A stretch of DNA of 64,000 bases from Termitomyces sp. T153. Taxonomy: Eukaryota > Basidiomycota > Agaricomycetes > Agaricales > Lyophyllaceae. The notes under the pieces are model-generated. The model ran no database searches. It was not told where the DNA came from and saw only the letters and a program-made list of their open reading frames with translations. The position numbers and the translations under genes are program-made. Shown piece after piece: positions 21,711-33,126 of the stretch; position 1 is the stretch's first letter; every line of letters begins with the position of its first letter. The stretch lies in assembly GCA_018296165.2 (NCBI GenBank), contig JACKQL020000016.1, positions 868,001-932,000 on the forward strand. Reading direction: 5' to 3'.

Positions 21711-23837
21711 TTTTTTGACACTAAGCTTCAGAGGTTGCCTAATAGTCATATTGAGTCTGGGATTGGTCAAGAGTGCTTGGAGGTGGGCTTCTCAATCAGT
21801 TGCATTTGTCACAGTTCTTGATCAACAGAGGAGATGGCAATTGTTGAGGCTGGAAGCTTAAAGTTTGAATTGCTTGCATGGATCTGCCTAAAATGGAACA
21901 TGACACAACAAACTGTCTGTGGCACACAGCAAGTCCAAAGTCTACTAGAACTCATCAATCTGCTTGTAGTAGATTTGATGTATATACATTATAAAGGGAC
22001 AACAACTAATACATAATATGTTTGTATATAGGCTTCCTTGTAACAAACTGTTATATTTACATGTTTTCTCAAAATAAAGCACCCAAAAAAACAACTGATG
22101 TCATGTAAATTTGTCTGAAGACTACATGTAATAGTACAAAGGCACATGCCTGAATTTATTGGAAAAATAAACAATGCTGCTGGATGATGATTGTTGATCA
22201 CCTGTTGCAAGGACAAACTATATACATAATCAATGAAATGTATAAGCATTTTGAAGAGCATAAGGGACCAATGACTCACAATCTCTTTTGATACTGGATT
22301 AAACAAATGTTTTTTTGTCAATGTGCCAGGTACTGAGTACTGGACAATTATTTGTTGTGCATGCCAGCTGTAAGAGCATCCCAAATAACTGCATGTATAT
22401 GCCTCATCAAGATGTTGTTGCACATCATTAGCTGACTAATCAACTGATCCAGTGTTTTTGTTAAGTGGAATCCATTGCTGAAGCAAAAGCTGACTAATCA
22501 ACCAACCCTTGATAAGCAGATCACACAATCCATTGCTGTAGCAGCAGCTGACTAAACCCAGTGTTTTTGTTAAGTATTCAATCTCAAATAATGGAAAGTT
22601 AACACATTATAAAACTACCTTTGTAAATTTAACTTGTTGTCATGAACATGGACATGTTGCAAAGCTGTCCTGAGAGAAATACAAAATAGATATTATTTGT
22701 AGTTATTTTGAGTCCAACTAGAACCACCACAATCAAAAAACAGGAAGGAAACAAAGATATTAAAGAATATTATAGAATAACATAACAAATAAGAAGGAAA
22801 AAGATATAAAAAAAGCAACTCATATGTTGTTCCCTTAATTAGCTGGTGGTAATAGCAGGAAGGGAGCAAAATTTGAGGATAATGAAAGAATACCTTGTCA
22901 GACCAGATTATGTGCCTAAAGGAGCAAAATTTGAGGACAGGGATACCTGGTCAGAGTAGGTCAAAGTCACATGGTATTTGTCTTCAATATAGCCAGTGGT
23001 AATAGCCAGAAGGGGAGCAAAAATTACTGTTGTGTCTCCACATGGCTGAGTTGAGTCAGCATCAGCCCTGCATGGCCACTCTCCCTTGTATGTACTGACT
23101 GAACCTTCAACAAAAAGCCACACTCATATTTCATTCACAGCTCAGTCTTATATCACACACTTACACTGACCAATCCTGACTTTGGTAATGACCCATTTAA
23201 CAAATCATTCCCATTAGCACCAACAGGGACAAAAGGCTCTTCTGACAGGCCATAGTTGGTGGACCATTATCTATCATTGCCAACAGATCAACTGGCATGG
23301 TCTAATACCTTGAAGGTCACTTCCTAAGATAGTATTTCTAGATAGTGGTGTGTATTTGCACCCCCATAAGAAGGAATTCAGACCCATCAGCAAGGAACAA
23401 GAAGCCCAGTCAGTGGCAAGTCAGTGGACTATTATTTAAAATCCTCTATTAGAAAATTAAGTGCCTTCAATGATAATTCCACACTTCTTCTGTCCATCCA
23501 TCTAGTACAAAAGAGGTGAGGGATGATCAATCTTCTTTGATCCCATCAAGAACCTCAATGTTTGAGATTGAATGAAATTGCTTATACATATTTTAGCCAG
23601 ATAATGAGCAGATCCCTCAAACATTCTATTCAATTCTCACAAATGAAAAAGTGGTGACATTACAAGAGACTTATTTCAAACTTGCTCTGTGGATTGAAAT
23701 TTCCTTGAGACAATATAGTCTCTTGATTGCAGAGCCAATACAATCAGTGCATGCTATTATTCTGCCACTCTAGTGGATGAATTGAAAACCTTAGTATGAG
23801 CAAACCAAATGATTGACCATGTTTATAAGTGCAGAAC
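21711..23837. other. CpG-depleted sequence without a recognisable gene
   Basis: AT-rich. A minus-strand open stretch (21,989-22,423) shows no domain. A partial duplication occurs between about 22,845-22,940 and 22,978-23,020 (shared gtggtaatagc and ggagcaaaa). Probably old TE or decayed gene sequence. Confidence 0.5.
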
Positions 23838-23842
23838 ACCAG

Positions 23843-24616
23843 TATCACAACCTGCTCCCAGACCTCCAGACCTCCCCCCAGGTCACCCTGCCTCCCTGGA
23901 GCTTGTCCCAACAATCTCCCCAACTCACCCCAACCTTTGTTAACCCACAGTGCCCATCCAGGCTAACTCCAACACTTCCTTAGCAAACCCTGATGACCTC
24001 CTGGAAGACTCTGGCACATTCCCTGTGGGCCTCCTCAGCTCCCCCTCTATCCCACAAGGCTCCCAAGCCTCTCTGACACTTCTCCTGGCCCAGGCATACA
24101 TCACTAACCTATCCTGCAACCTACATGACCACTCCAAAACTTCCCAATGATTGCAGGGTGAACCACATTCCCATCAGATTCTATCAGAATGTCACCATGG
24201 CCTGCCATCCAATCAGAGCCAACACCCATTGACCTGCTACAACCCTTCTAACATTCTTATGATAATTCCAGACCTTGCCTCATGCTCAGCCCTGGAACAG
24301 ATCACTCTTGATTAATTCCCCATCAAACTCTGGCCCTGCTCCCATCACTTGCAAAGCCTCCACTTGCTCCACAATCCATACACTTGCTTATGGACTTGTA
24401 CCTGATGCCCACCCAAGCCCAATGTTTAATATACATAGTCTTAGACTTCCCTGGGCCACTCCAGACTTGCTCAGGCCACTCTCCTTAGCTTCTCCTTGCA
24501 AGTATCTGAAGTTCAAACCATCCCCAGAGCACTAGGGTATAAGCGCAGAACATTGCATCTGCCTAGTAAGGACTCGCCCACTTAAGCTGAGCCCCCATGG
24601 TCAGTGGAACCTGACA
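23843..24616 (+). mobile_element. Solo LTR, gypsy-like family, copy 1 (774 bp)
   Basis: Starts TATCACAACC (TGTCACAAC in the sister copy) and ends CCTGACA. It is flanked by the 5-bp direct repeat ACCAG at 23,838-23,842 and 24,617-24,621. The last 120 bp match copy 2 (36,033-37,152) closely. C-rich on the + strand. It lacks the roughly 300-bp segment with a TATA box found in copy 2. Confidence 0.85.
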
Positions 24617-24621
24617 ACCAG

Positions 24622-25454
24622 AAAACCATACCAAATTGGTATATTATCACACTAGTGAGACTATGAGACTAATGGAATACATTTATCAAAATTTTGAAGA
24701 ACCAAAAATATGTTTGCAGTGCTTGAATTATATAATGAGTTGTGATAAACCTACACAGCAGAAGTTTCTTGATGAAGTGTTCTCAGGAGAGCATATGAGC
24801 GATGGGCCCCACCTACCCAATGGACAAAAATTTGGTGGCTTCTTGCAAATTTGGTTTGTCTTAAGATGAAAAGCATGACATGGTGGTTTCCTTGATGGTG
24901 TTCATCAAAGGACATCAGTTGCAATATGATAACAAATTAACTCTTCAACAATGGCAAGTAATAACAATTTGAGTGTTACAATGTCCATGCTAGATCCCAT
25001 TGTAGCCACTTGAGTGTCCAGAAGCTGAGAGTCAGAGGAGTAAGCGAGAGAACATAGTTGTGCTGAGTCATTATGATTCTTATATAGATTCTGACTCTCA
25101 GGGCAATTGAAGTCAATCACACCAGTGTATGGATTAAATGTTACAAGTTATTTCCCTATTGGAATGACTGGATATACTGTCCATTGTGAATAATTATAAT
25201 ATCTGTATCAATAGTATTTACATGATATTTAATTATATCCATGGGACTATATTCATTTGATGTGATTGAATAAGGCAGGATTGGCCACTCAGTAATGAGT
25301 TGGCTGACACATGACAAAGAAGCCATTCCATGTAGGAAAAGTTCTACTATGCATAGTTTTCAGTGAACAAACAAACAAAAAAACTCTGTTTATACTGCTG
25401 GCAAGCCACTATGCAGGGCTAAGAGGTGGGGGCAAAGTGAAAACTCTATGCCTA
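24622..25454. other. CpG-depleted sequence, no gene seen
   Basis: Low complexity in information terms, with no open frame of interest. It may include the 3' untranslated region of the LINE that ends nearby on the minus strand. No clear poly-A tract was found. Confidence 0.5.
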
Positions 25455-26340
25455 TTACCATATGTACTTTTGAGTCATCATAGTGTGGCTGTATCTGTGT
25501 AGTGTTTTGTAGTAGACCCCCAGTTCTAATTGTTCATCAATGGCCCTCAGTACATCTCTGTGTTCCTCATACTCCAGACAGCTCTGGATGATGTGTTCTC
25601 TGGTCTGGAACCTTGCCCCACAAATGCATGCTATGCTTTCATTAAGCATGAAATTAGCATAGTACTCACCTAAGAACATGTGCTTAGTTCTGCATTGGAT
25701 AAGTCTGCTGAAAATCTCCCTTGGCTAGTGTATCATGTGTTCTCTTTGCCTCCATCTGGGTGGGAAGTTGTTTGCAATTGCAAAGCCTCCCAACCTTGGT
25801 GCCTCCCTCCATTCTTTGTTCCATGTCTCCAGGGCTCCTTCCTTGATTCTCCTTCCTGTGTTCATATATGTGCTGTAATCCTTCTTCCAAATCTCTGCAT
25901 CTTTCTTTGCTTCTTTGTCTGCCTCCTCATTGCCTGCAACATCCTTGTGACCTGGGCACCATTCAATGCCCACTGTGTCATCAGGCCTTTTGTTGAGAAA
26001 AGTATATACCATGTTTGTGATGCTGACCATGCTTGATTGGCCAGGTTTCAGTTTTGGTTTGTATGCTAATGTAACTGCTGCAGTATTATCAGCAAATATA
26101 AGGATATGTTTGACCTGCCTTTGTGTCCTAGCATATGCAGTTCCCACCATGGCTGCCCTTGCTATACCCATTAGCTCTGCATCATACACTTTGGCTTGAT
26201 GCCCCAACCTGCCTCTCTCTGTGAATGCCCTTTTACCTCCATTTAATCTGACATTGTGGGTGGTCTTCCACATCAATCCATCTGAGCAGACCAGGAGCCA
26301 TGTATGGTCTGCACTGAGTGTCCATATCCTCTCATTGTGA
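25455..26340 (-). pseudogene. LINE RNase H domain and C-terminal zinc-like motif
   Basis: RNase H residues appear as CSDGLMWK (first Asp), VYDAELMGIARA (Glu), LIFADNTAAV (Asp) and WCPGHKDVAGNEEADK (His and last Asp). After a linker comes a Cys/His motif, CICGARFQTREHIIQSC, near 25,600, typical of the C-terminus of such LINEs. Confidence 0.8.
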
Positions 26341-26537
26341 TGTTTGGCTTCCTCTTTCTTCTTGACCTTTTTTGGTGCTTCTGTAATTGTGAGTTTGTCT
26401 CTAAACTTATCTGCTGTGTTTTGCCATGGGGGAACTATGAACAGATCAATCTTCTCACCCTCTGTCAGTCTGTATGTTACCCTTGCAATCCTCTTGAGTT
26501 GATTGAGATTTTGGTTTGACCTCTGCTTTGTTGGCTC

Positions 26538-28229
26538 TCATGATGGTAGTGGGGGTGGGCTGGTTGTTGGGCCTGCCTGTCTCCAGTCCTCACTCAGCTG
26601 TTTGATGATCAGATTTGTCTCCTTGATCCTATGCAGTCTGTTAGCATAGCTCCTGACCACCAGGTCTAGTGCAATCTCCAGGGAGGGTACTGCCATGTCT
26701 ACTTCTGTCCCAAATGTCCCAGCCATATGTCTCAGCACATAGTTCTGTACTTTGGTTAGCTTCTCTAAGTGTACCCTCTTACCTGTCCACCATATTGGGC
26801 AAGCATATGTCATTACCAGTACCACACATGCTCTATATATTATGTACAATTGTGTCTGGTTGACTCCTTTTATTGTGTTTGCAAGGATGTGGGACCCCAA
26901 TGCTGTGTTCTTGGCTTTCTGGGTTACCTTGCAAACATGTTGATTGAAGATGAGCTTCCTATCAATGTGTAATTCCAGAATCCTTATTGTTTCCTTCACT
27001 CTAATTTATATCTTGGTTCCATATGGCATCAAGAGTTTGACAGGTGGGGAGTAGTTTCTGTCTTGTCTCCATGAATGGTGCATGATCTCCATCTTTTCTG
27101 GTGCTGTCAATAACCCTACTTTTGTTAGCCACTCATTAACAAATATAAAATCTTCCCATCAAATTTTGATGTTGATGTCTAGTGATCCCAATGATACCCT
27201 TAGAGTTCCATCATCAATGTACATGTTTAAGATTGTGTCTGTCAGGTCATTCCTTCATGTCTTGTTGTGTGTGTGCCATTTGTTCTTGTCTCCATAAGTT
27301 CTAGAATTTTGCTCCTGTATATTATTGACAGGATGGGTGATACCAGGAAACCTTGGGGTATCCCATTCTGCACTAGCTTAATATCACTTCAGACTCTGTC
27401 CAGACAGACTGCCATGTGCCTCTCCCTAAGGAAGGAGTCTGTCCATTTTACTAGCAGGAGTAGTATGCCTTTCCTTCTCATTTCCTTGAGGAGTCTTTCA
27501 TAGTTGACATTATCAAAAAAATCTGAAATATCAAATGTGAGTACCAATGTTACTTTGCCATGGTTGTGCACTGCTTGGATGTCTTTGATATGTGTCAGCA
27601 ATGTGTTGTTAGTTGAGCTACTTGGGCATCCCTTTTCCTCAAACTGTATAGGGGGGATCAGGTCTCTGCTCCACACCAGATAGCTCAGCTTTCTCATAAT
27701 TATCCCTTCCAGCACCTTACCTAGGCATTCTAGCAGTTGGATCAACCTGTAGGCCCTTTGTTCCAAGTAATCTGGTTTGTTGGGCTTTCTAAGGGGCAAT
27801 GGCAACTGATTTATGCCATGGTCTGGGGTAGTACCTCATTTCCACACAGTGATGCATCAGCATGAAGATTGTTTCCTCCTCACTTTTCCATGCTCACCAT
27901 ACCATCTAAAATGGCTGTTGGCTCACCCCTGGGGCCTTCTTAATGCTGTGTTGATATATTGCTTCTTTTACCTCCCACCTTGTTAGCACAATGTGTTGTT
28001 TGTCCTGTGGTTGTCTTGATATCAGATCTGGTGCCTTGTTATTCTCCAGTGGTGGTGGTGGTTTGAACAGTGCTTCTTTCAGCACATCATATTTTTCTTC
28101 ATGTGATATGGCTGGTTTGTTGCTGATCCTGTGTATTGCTGGTGACAGGTAGTTCCTTGTGTCCCTGGACCACCCTCTCAGGCTCCACATTGTCAGTGGG
28201 TTGTCTTCTCCAGAGTTTCTGTGATCCAT
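26538..28229 (-). pseudogene. LINE reverse transcriptase domain
   Basis: Blocks in order from the right: EVKEAIYQHSIKKAPG (about 27,925), RLIQLLECLGKVLEGIIMRK, LTFDISDFFDNVNYERLL (about 27,500), NGIPQGFLVSPILSIIY (about 27,340), then YIDDGTLRVS (about 27,205-27,220), in which the catalytic YxDD is intact. The thumb region RILELHIDRKLIFNQHV follows (about 26,970). Several stops and frame changes separate the blocks. Confidence 0.85.
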
Positions 28230-28866
28230 TTTGACTTGATGTGTCTGTAGAGTCTCCTGAAATAGTTAGTGCTGGTTTTGTCTCCTTGAAGCTGTACCTG
28301 CTCCCTGCTAGATTTTGAATCTCTGTGGTCCCATGGTCTATGATCCATTGTAACACAAAGTGGTCTGAACCACAGGCTAGATCCAGGTCCACTATCCACT
28401 CCTTGACTGTGTCAAGCAAGACTGCCTCCATGTTAGCCCATGTTAAATTGAATACTAACATTGCCCCCCTTTTCTGGTGTTTATGATATGTACATACCCC
28501 TTTTTTGTTCATTAGAGTGTAGTCATGTTCCTTCATCCAATCAACCATTTCTTGTGTCTTCTCTGTTGGTCTGATCTCTTCTTTGCTCCAGAATGGGTGG
28601 TGCTGATTCCAATTGCCACTTATTATGACTGGATCCCCTGTTGGCAGATTGACCATTCAAATCCAGTCAGAGGTGACTCCATTCTGCATCCCCTGTTCTG
28701 GCCCCCTTGGTTGGCTGTAAATGTTAGCTATGGTCACCATCAGGAAGTTTGCTTGTGCAATGTCCAAGATTTGTATGTCTAAGTCTTTAGCTATGTTGGA
28801 CCTCAGCATAATTGTGAAGTCATGTTGTTGCTTTATGTACACCATGACTCTTGGCCTGCAATCCAA
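28099..28866 (-). pseudogene. LINE endonuclease domain (exonuclease-endonuclease-phosphatase fold)
   Basis: Two frames joined at about 28,656: DCRPRVMVYIKQQHDFTIML, then GDPVIISGNWNQHHPFWS (normally GDWNxHHPxW) and CGSDHFVLQWIID, the last containing the catalytic SDH. It nicks target DNA in active elements. An Asp-to-Asn change at GNWN affects a usually conserved acidic residue. Confidence 0.75.
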
Positions 28867-29639
28867 GTGACAAGTCTATGTGGGGTAAGGAAGTTGGTGT
28901 CGAACTTCTCTCCCCACAGGATGACAATGAGATGTGCTGGGTGATACTGGTTTCTTGGGGAACAGGATGTCCTCATCTGGCATTGTGTGGTCTGTATTGC
29001 CTGTGGACTGCTGGTTTTCATGGGGCAGTAGGTCGGGCCTGTGGCTATCACTGTTCTCACTCCTTGGACTACCGTTGGTTCACTTCTTTTTGCCCCAGTC
29101 TGCATTGATGTTCCTTCTTGGCATTTCACCAGAGTGTCTACTGCTTTCATCATATCTGGAACAGCTGAACAAAGCTCGGCGGTTTCCTGTAGTGCGCGCG
29201 CGGAATCAGCATTACTGGTTTGGCATTGCTTCTCACTTGGCTCCTCGAGATCTGGCAGGATCTTCTTGACTATCTCATACGCTAGTTCTTCTGTCTTCGG
29301 GTTCCAAACGTAGTGGTCCAAGTACCGTTTGAGTTCCCATCTGTGATTCTCCAGTTGGTTGATCACTATTACTTCATGTTCTGCCGCAGTACTCGTTACC
29401 GTGTCCGTGTCTCTATCAGTCTCCATTTTTGTTACCGCTTGTTCCCCAACACCGCGTCTCGGTCTCGTCGGCGTCCTGGGTTCTTGTTCTCCCTGTTGTC
29501 CGAAAACGTCGATATCCCTGTACTTGCGTCGTCCCAGGGTGGGCCTCGCTGGCGATGTACTCATGTACCCTTCCGTTAAGCCTCCCGGCGGTCTTTCTTG
29601 CTCCCCCCTCGTGCGTTTTTTCACGCTCTCGCTGTACAT
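28833..29639 (-). pseudogene. LINE ORF1-like region
   Basis: A 268-codon open frame from an ATG at 29,639. Basic and Pro/Thr-rich N-terminus (RTPTRPRRGVGEQ), then a helical stretch (LENHRWELKRYLDHYVW, LAYEIVKKILPDLEE) and a C-terminal part that already reads as the start of the endonuclease (EKFDTNFLTPHRLVTW). The 5' half still has CpG and looks well preserved. It then shifts frame into the endonuclease. Confidence 0.6.
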
Positions 29640-30461
29640 TCGTGCTACAGAGTTCTATCCCCTTCCTTTCCTGACCGTGGAAATACACTAGTCAGGTGGT
29701 GGTAGCGGATCAAGGAGCGTTTTTGTGGTTTTCGGCGAGATTTCCGTGATGTCGATTGGTAATTTCCGAAACAAGTATTTACGCTCACGCGGAATGACCA
29801 CGTGTGACAGAGATGTGTATATCGGCGCCACTTACATAAGGTTTTCTTCTGATTGTCTGGCGGACAAAAAACGTGGGGTGCGTTTTTCTCCCTACAGAAG
29901 CTGAATTTCCTTCCGAAGTCAATTGCAAGAAGTAGATGGAGTTCGATCGGGTCCCTTGCTTCAAGCTCTCTTTTTGAAACCATAACATACAAGTTGAACT
30001 GGTCGTCAAGGATATCAAAAGGCTCACCGTGAGACGATATCGCCCTTCAACTCTAGTTCAGCCTCGCTGATGAGATAGAGTGGAACTCGCTTGTAATTGC
30101 CATCCAGACATCTTTGACAAGAGACTGATTTTCAGTCTAAGCTTATACTACAACAAAGCCTACTACAACAAACCCTGGAAAGAAAATAGACCGCTCACTC
30201 GCCTCGATAGCCCATGGGTCGTCAACGCGATTCGAATGTGAATTTCTCAGGATAAATGTACTTCGTGATCGAATCGGTGGACAAGTGCTACAGGTTTCTA
30301 ATGATTATATAAATACAACAAACTGAGTCACAGAGAGACCTAGCGATAACTGATGAAGATAACATAGTCCAAGATTTCCTAATGAAGCGAGACGTGATAG
30401 TTATGAGAACCCAAAGTACGACCACCGAACAGCAAAAGAAGATAAATAACGACCACCGACA
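29640..30461. other. Intergenic, CpG-containing
   Basis: Between the LINE 5' end and the 3' end of the DUF6699 gene. It may contain the LINE 5' untranslated region. A 115-codon minus-strand frame (29,645-29,992) shows no domain. No gene supported. Confidence 0.5.
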
Positions 30462-31739
30462 TCAAGCACTTCTTGTCTTCATCTCCCACATCCCATCCCG
30501 AGCTCTGACAAGGCCCACAAAGATGTTCTTCTCCTCCAAATAATCCAACTTCCTAATCCCGTTCCCCCTTTCCTGACCGTTCCCTTGCGTCCTCCGCGCA
30601 TATGCCGTGGCAATCCTCTCCCGAGTCCCACTCCCCAACTCCTCATTGAAATAATCTCTCGCATTTATCTGTGTTTGCAGCCCCATATACACGTGCATGA
30701 TTACATCTTGCACCGTGACGCCGTTATCCATTGTCCGGTACACGTCAATGTACCAGGGAAGGAGGGGATGGAACAGCCGCATATGGTCGACGGGCGGGAT
30801 TGTCGCTAGTTGAGCGAAGTCGATGTGGTTATAGACACGTCCGAGGATGGGGAAAGAGAGTGTTTGTGGGTCTGGGTTGGACGATAGTTCGTAGATGACG
30901 GGTGGGAATTGGGGGTTGTAGTGGAGAATTGGGTGGATCATGCGTTTTATCGGGTCTTTGAATTCTACGAATAGAATATTAACCGCACGTCATGATGCGA
31001 CGCGACGCGCTGTTGAGGACTTGATACTTACCCTCAATATCCAATCTAGGCCACTGTATCCTAAGTATCTGATACTTACTCTCAATATCCAATCTAGGCC
31101 ACTGTATCCTAGGTATCAACGTCTTGGGGTAATCAGGCCTCCAGTCCCTGGGCCGTTTGGCAAGGTTTTCCGCATCATATGGCTCGAGAGACGCTCGTGC
31201 AAATGGATTCCTAACCCGACTCTGACTCCGAACTATCGGATCAGTCGACAACGACCGCTGCAACGGGGACCTCCCATAGTATCCACTGAACCAAGGCGTA
31301 TACGGATACGGCGGATCCTGCGAATGCCTACGCTCCAACGGTGTCTCCCCATACTCCGGCCCACTGCCCGCTCCCACGTTAAAATAAGGACTTGGACCGA
31401 TAGGCTGGCCCAGTCCAGGTGTGGGGGGGGCACCTGTAGCGGGAGTGTATTCGTCCGATGATAAGGCTGGTATATGGTGTGGGTAAGGAGACCAGGGTGC
31501 GGGCGGCGCGTTTGGCCGGCCGGCGCCTACGTCAGCTGCCCAAGGTGGGCCATAGTTTGTCCTGAACGGGGCGGTAGCAGGTGGTACCCAGCTAGATCCC
31601 AGCGTAAGAGATGCGGCGAAAGAAGTGATTATGCGTACTTGGTTTGTACTGCACCGGGGAACGGGTTGTACCCTCCTGGTTGTTCGAAATACGCGTTGGG
31701 AGGTGGAGGTATGAAGCCAGAGTCGACGAGTTGAGCCAT
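30462..31739 (-). CDS. DUF6699-domain protein
   Basis: Function unknown. Family restricted largely to Basidiomycota. Exon 1 is 31,639-31,739, beginning MAQLVDSGFIPPPPNAYFEQ. After a 47-nt intron (31,592-31,638), exon 2 encodes a Pro/Tyr/Ser-rich disordered region to about 31,080 or 31,032. The last exon (30,462-30,964) holds the conserved domain (HPILHYNPQFPPVIYEL, FHPLLPWYIDVY, GVTVQDVIMHVYMGLQTQI). The start is the ATG giving the compact Pro-rich N-terminus; an upstream in-frame ATG at 31,871 is less likely. A 48-bp tandem duplication covers the exon 2 donor, so two in-frame donors exist (intron 30,965-31,079 or 30,965-31,031). Domain assignment is from recalled family pattern, not a search. 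Confidence 0.82.
31023..31118 (-). repeat. 48-bp tandem duplication across a 5' splice site
   Basis: Units 31,023-31,070 and 31,071-31,118 differ at few positions. Each contains exon end LDIE plus a GTAAGT donor. 48 bp is 16 codons, so either donor keeps the frame. Confidence 0.9.
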
Positions 31740-33126
31740 TGTTGATCGCAAAAAGCGAGCGAGAGGTCTATAGAAGAGACTTCGAAGGTTCAGCCAGCGT
31801 TTGCTTGAAAGAGGGATCTCAATAAGTATAGAGAAAAGATAAGAATGAGTTGCGGTGCAAAGAACAATCAATCTTTAGAGAAGCGTGTGGTGTGCAAACG
31901 AAGTACACACATGAACGTGATTCATGATCATCATTGATTGATCACAGATGATTTGTACACTTTCTCCAGGAGATTCTCAACAAATCTCAAGCTTAGAATC
32001 AAACCAAAGTCGAATTTCATTATCTCTGCTCTTTCTCAACGTGGAAGATGCCTATTATACTTACGGTATGTTCTTCTTTTATGGCAACTTCCCTCTTGGC
32101 TCAACTCTATGTATGGTACACCTACAAACCCCGGAGCCGAGAGACGGTGTTTGTGATGTCGACCCACTGGGACGTATCCGTATACAGAAACAAGAGGTCG
32201 TGTCATTGTTTCAAAAAGGAATTGCAACTCGAAACACGCAAACCCGATCAAATTGCCTAATTTTCCTCTCTTTCTTTGGCCTTTTACTTGCCTCATCCAG
32301 ATGCGCACAGCTCAGCACAGCACTGTACATTTCGCCTATGCGGCCTTTTTTGCTCAGCAGACGTGCGGTCATCCCCTTTCTAAAGAACAAGGAAGTCCCC
32401 TCACAGCTGTACAATTATAACACGATGCACGATCTGACACGTTCATGTCTCCATCTACTTATACCGAAGTAAGCGTACTACTTTTTTCTTCTGAACTCGC
32501 CAACCATGGCTTTCACACCCCTCCCGGGTTGATAGGAGGAATCATAAAGAGTAGATTGCACGCACCAGCCTGGGAAATCCTGATCGCAGATAGGCCTGCA
32601 TCGTACTCGCGACCAGAAGACCCTTTTGTCGGATGTAAATGTCGCCGCGGGGAGGAAGATGAACACAAGCACCAGGAAATGATAAATAGAATGCACTACA
32701 TGGAAACAGGATGCAATAGACTTAATCTCTTAGGCCTCGTCATTGTGACCTTACGTAATGGAGTCTGCTTTGCATCCGTACCAGGAGCAGCGAGGCGTGT
32801 CGCATATGCAGTCCGAGGTCTACTTTTCAGTAGACAAGGCCGGTAACATCAATGGCTATCGGTATCCTAGGATCTATAAGTTGTTTCGCTCTCCATAGCT
32901 ACACATCACCATCATGTCTTGTGTCCTCGTTCCCTACATAGTTGTGTCCTCGTTCCTTGGTTATATCCTCTCTCACGCGGAGAGGACGTCAGTAAAAGAA
33001 ACTTCGATTCGGCTTCGATTCGGTAAAATGGGAGATTCTGGCAGTAACACCGGGCTCAACGCGTACATTAAGAAGCGGTAAATCTGCTATCGTTGCCTCA
33101 CCGATCTGAGCAATTCTTTGCTTCTC
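31740..33126. other. Intergenic, CpG-containing, no confident gene
   Basis: A plus-strand frame from ATG 31,948 to 32,472 (174 codons, one hydrophobic stretch CLIFLSFFGLLLASS) has no recognised domain and could be chance. Small direct repeats occur near 32,920-33,030 (ttgtgtcctcgttcc twice; cttcgattcgg twice). Holds the promoter of the DUF6699 gene. Confidence 0.4.

Larger units (their letters stand above)
25455..29639 (-). mobile_element. Non-LTR retrotransposon (LINE) with EN, RT, RNase H and C-terminal zinc motif
   Basis: Minus strand. The domain order is ORF1-like protein, APE-type endonuclease, reverse transcriptase, RNase H, Cys-rich tail, as in fungal LINEs with RNase H (Tad-like clade by domain content; clade not proven). 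Frames change and stops occur repeatedly, so it is inactive. CpG is common above about 29,160 and almost absent below about 28,900. True 5' and 3' ends and target duplications were not identified. Confidence 0.88.

Noticed and set aside
29313..29691. Plus-strand frames opposite the LINE
   Set aside because: Shadow frames of the LINE ORF1 region; they show no domain.
32478..32696. Minus-strand frame resembling a small secreted protein (HFLVLVFIFLPA then cysteines)
   Set aside because: No ATG: the first codon is GTG and no in-frame ATG is found upstream. No promoter or splice support.
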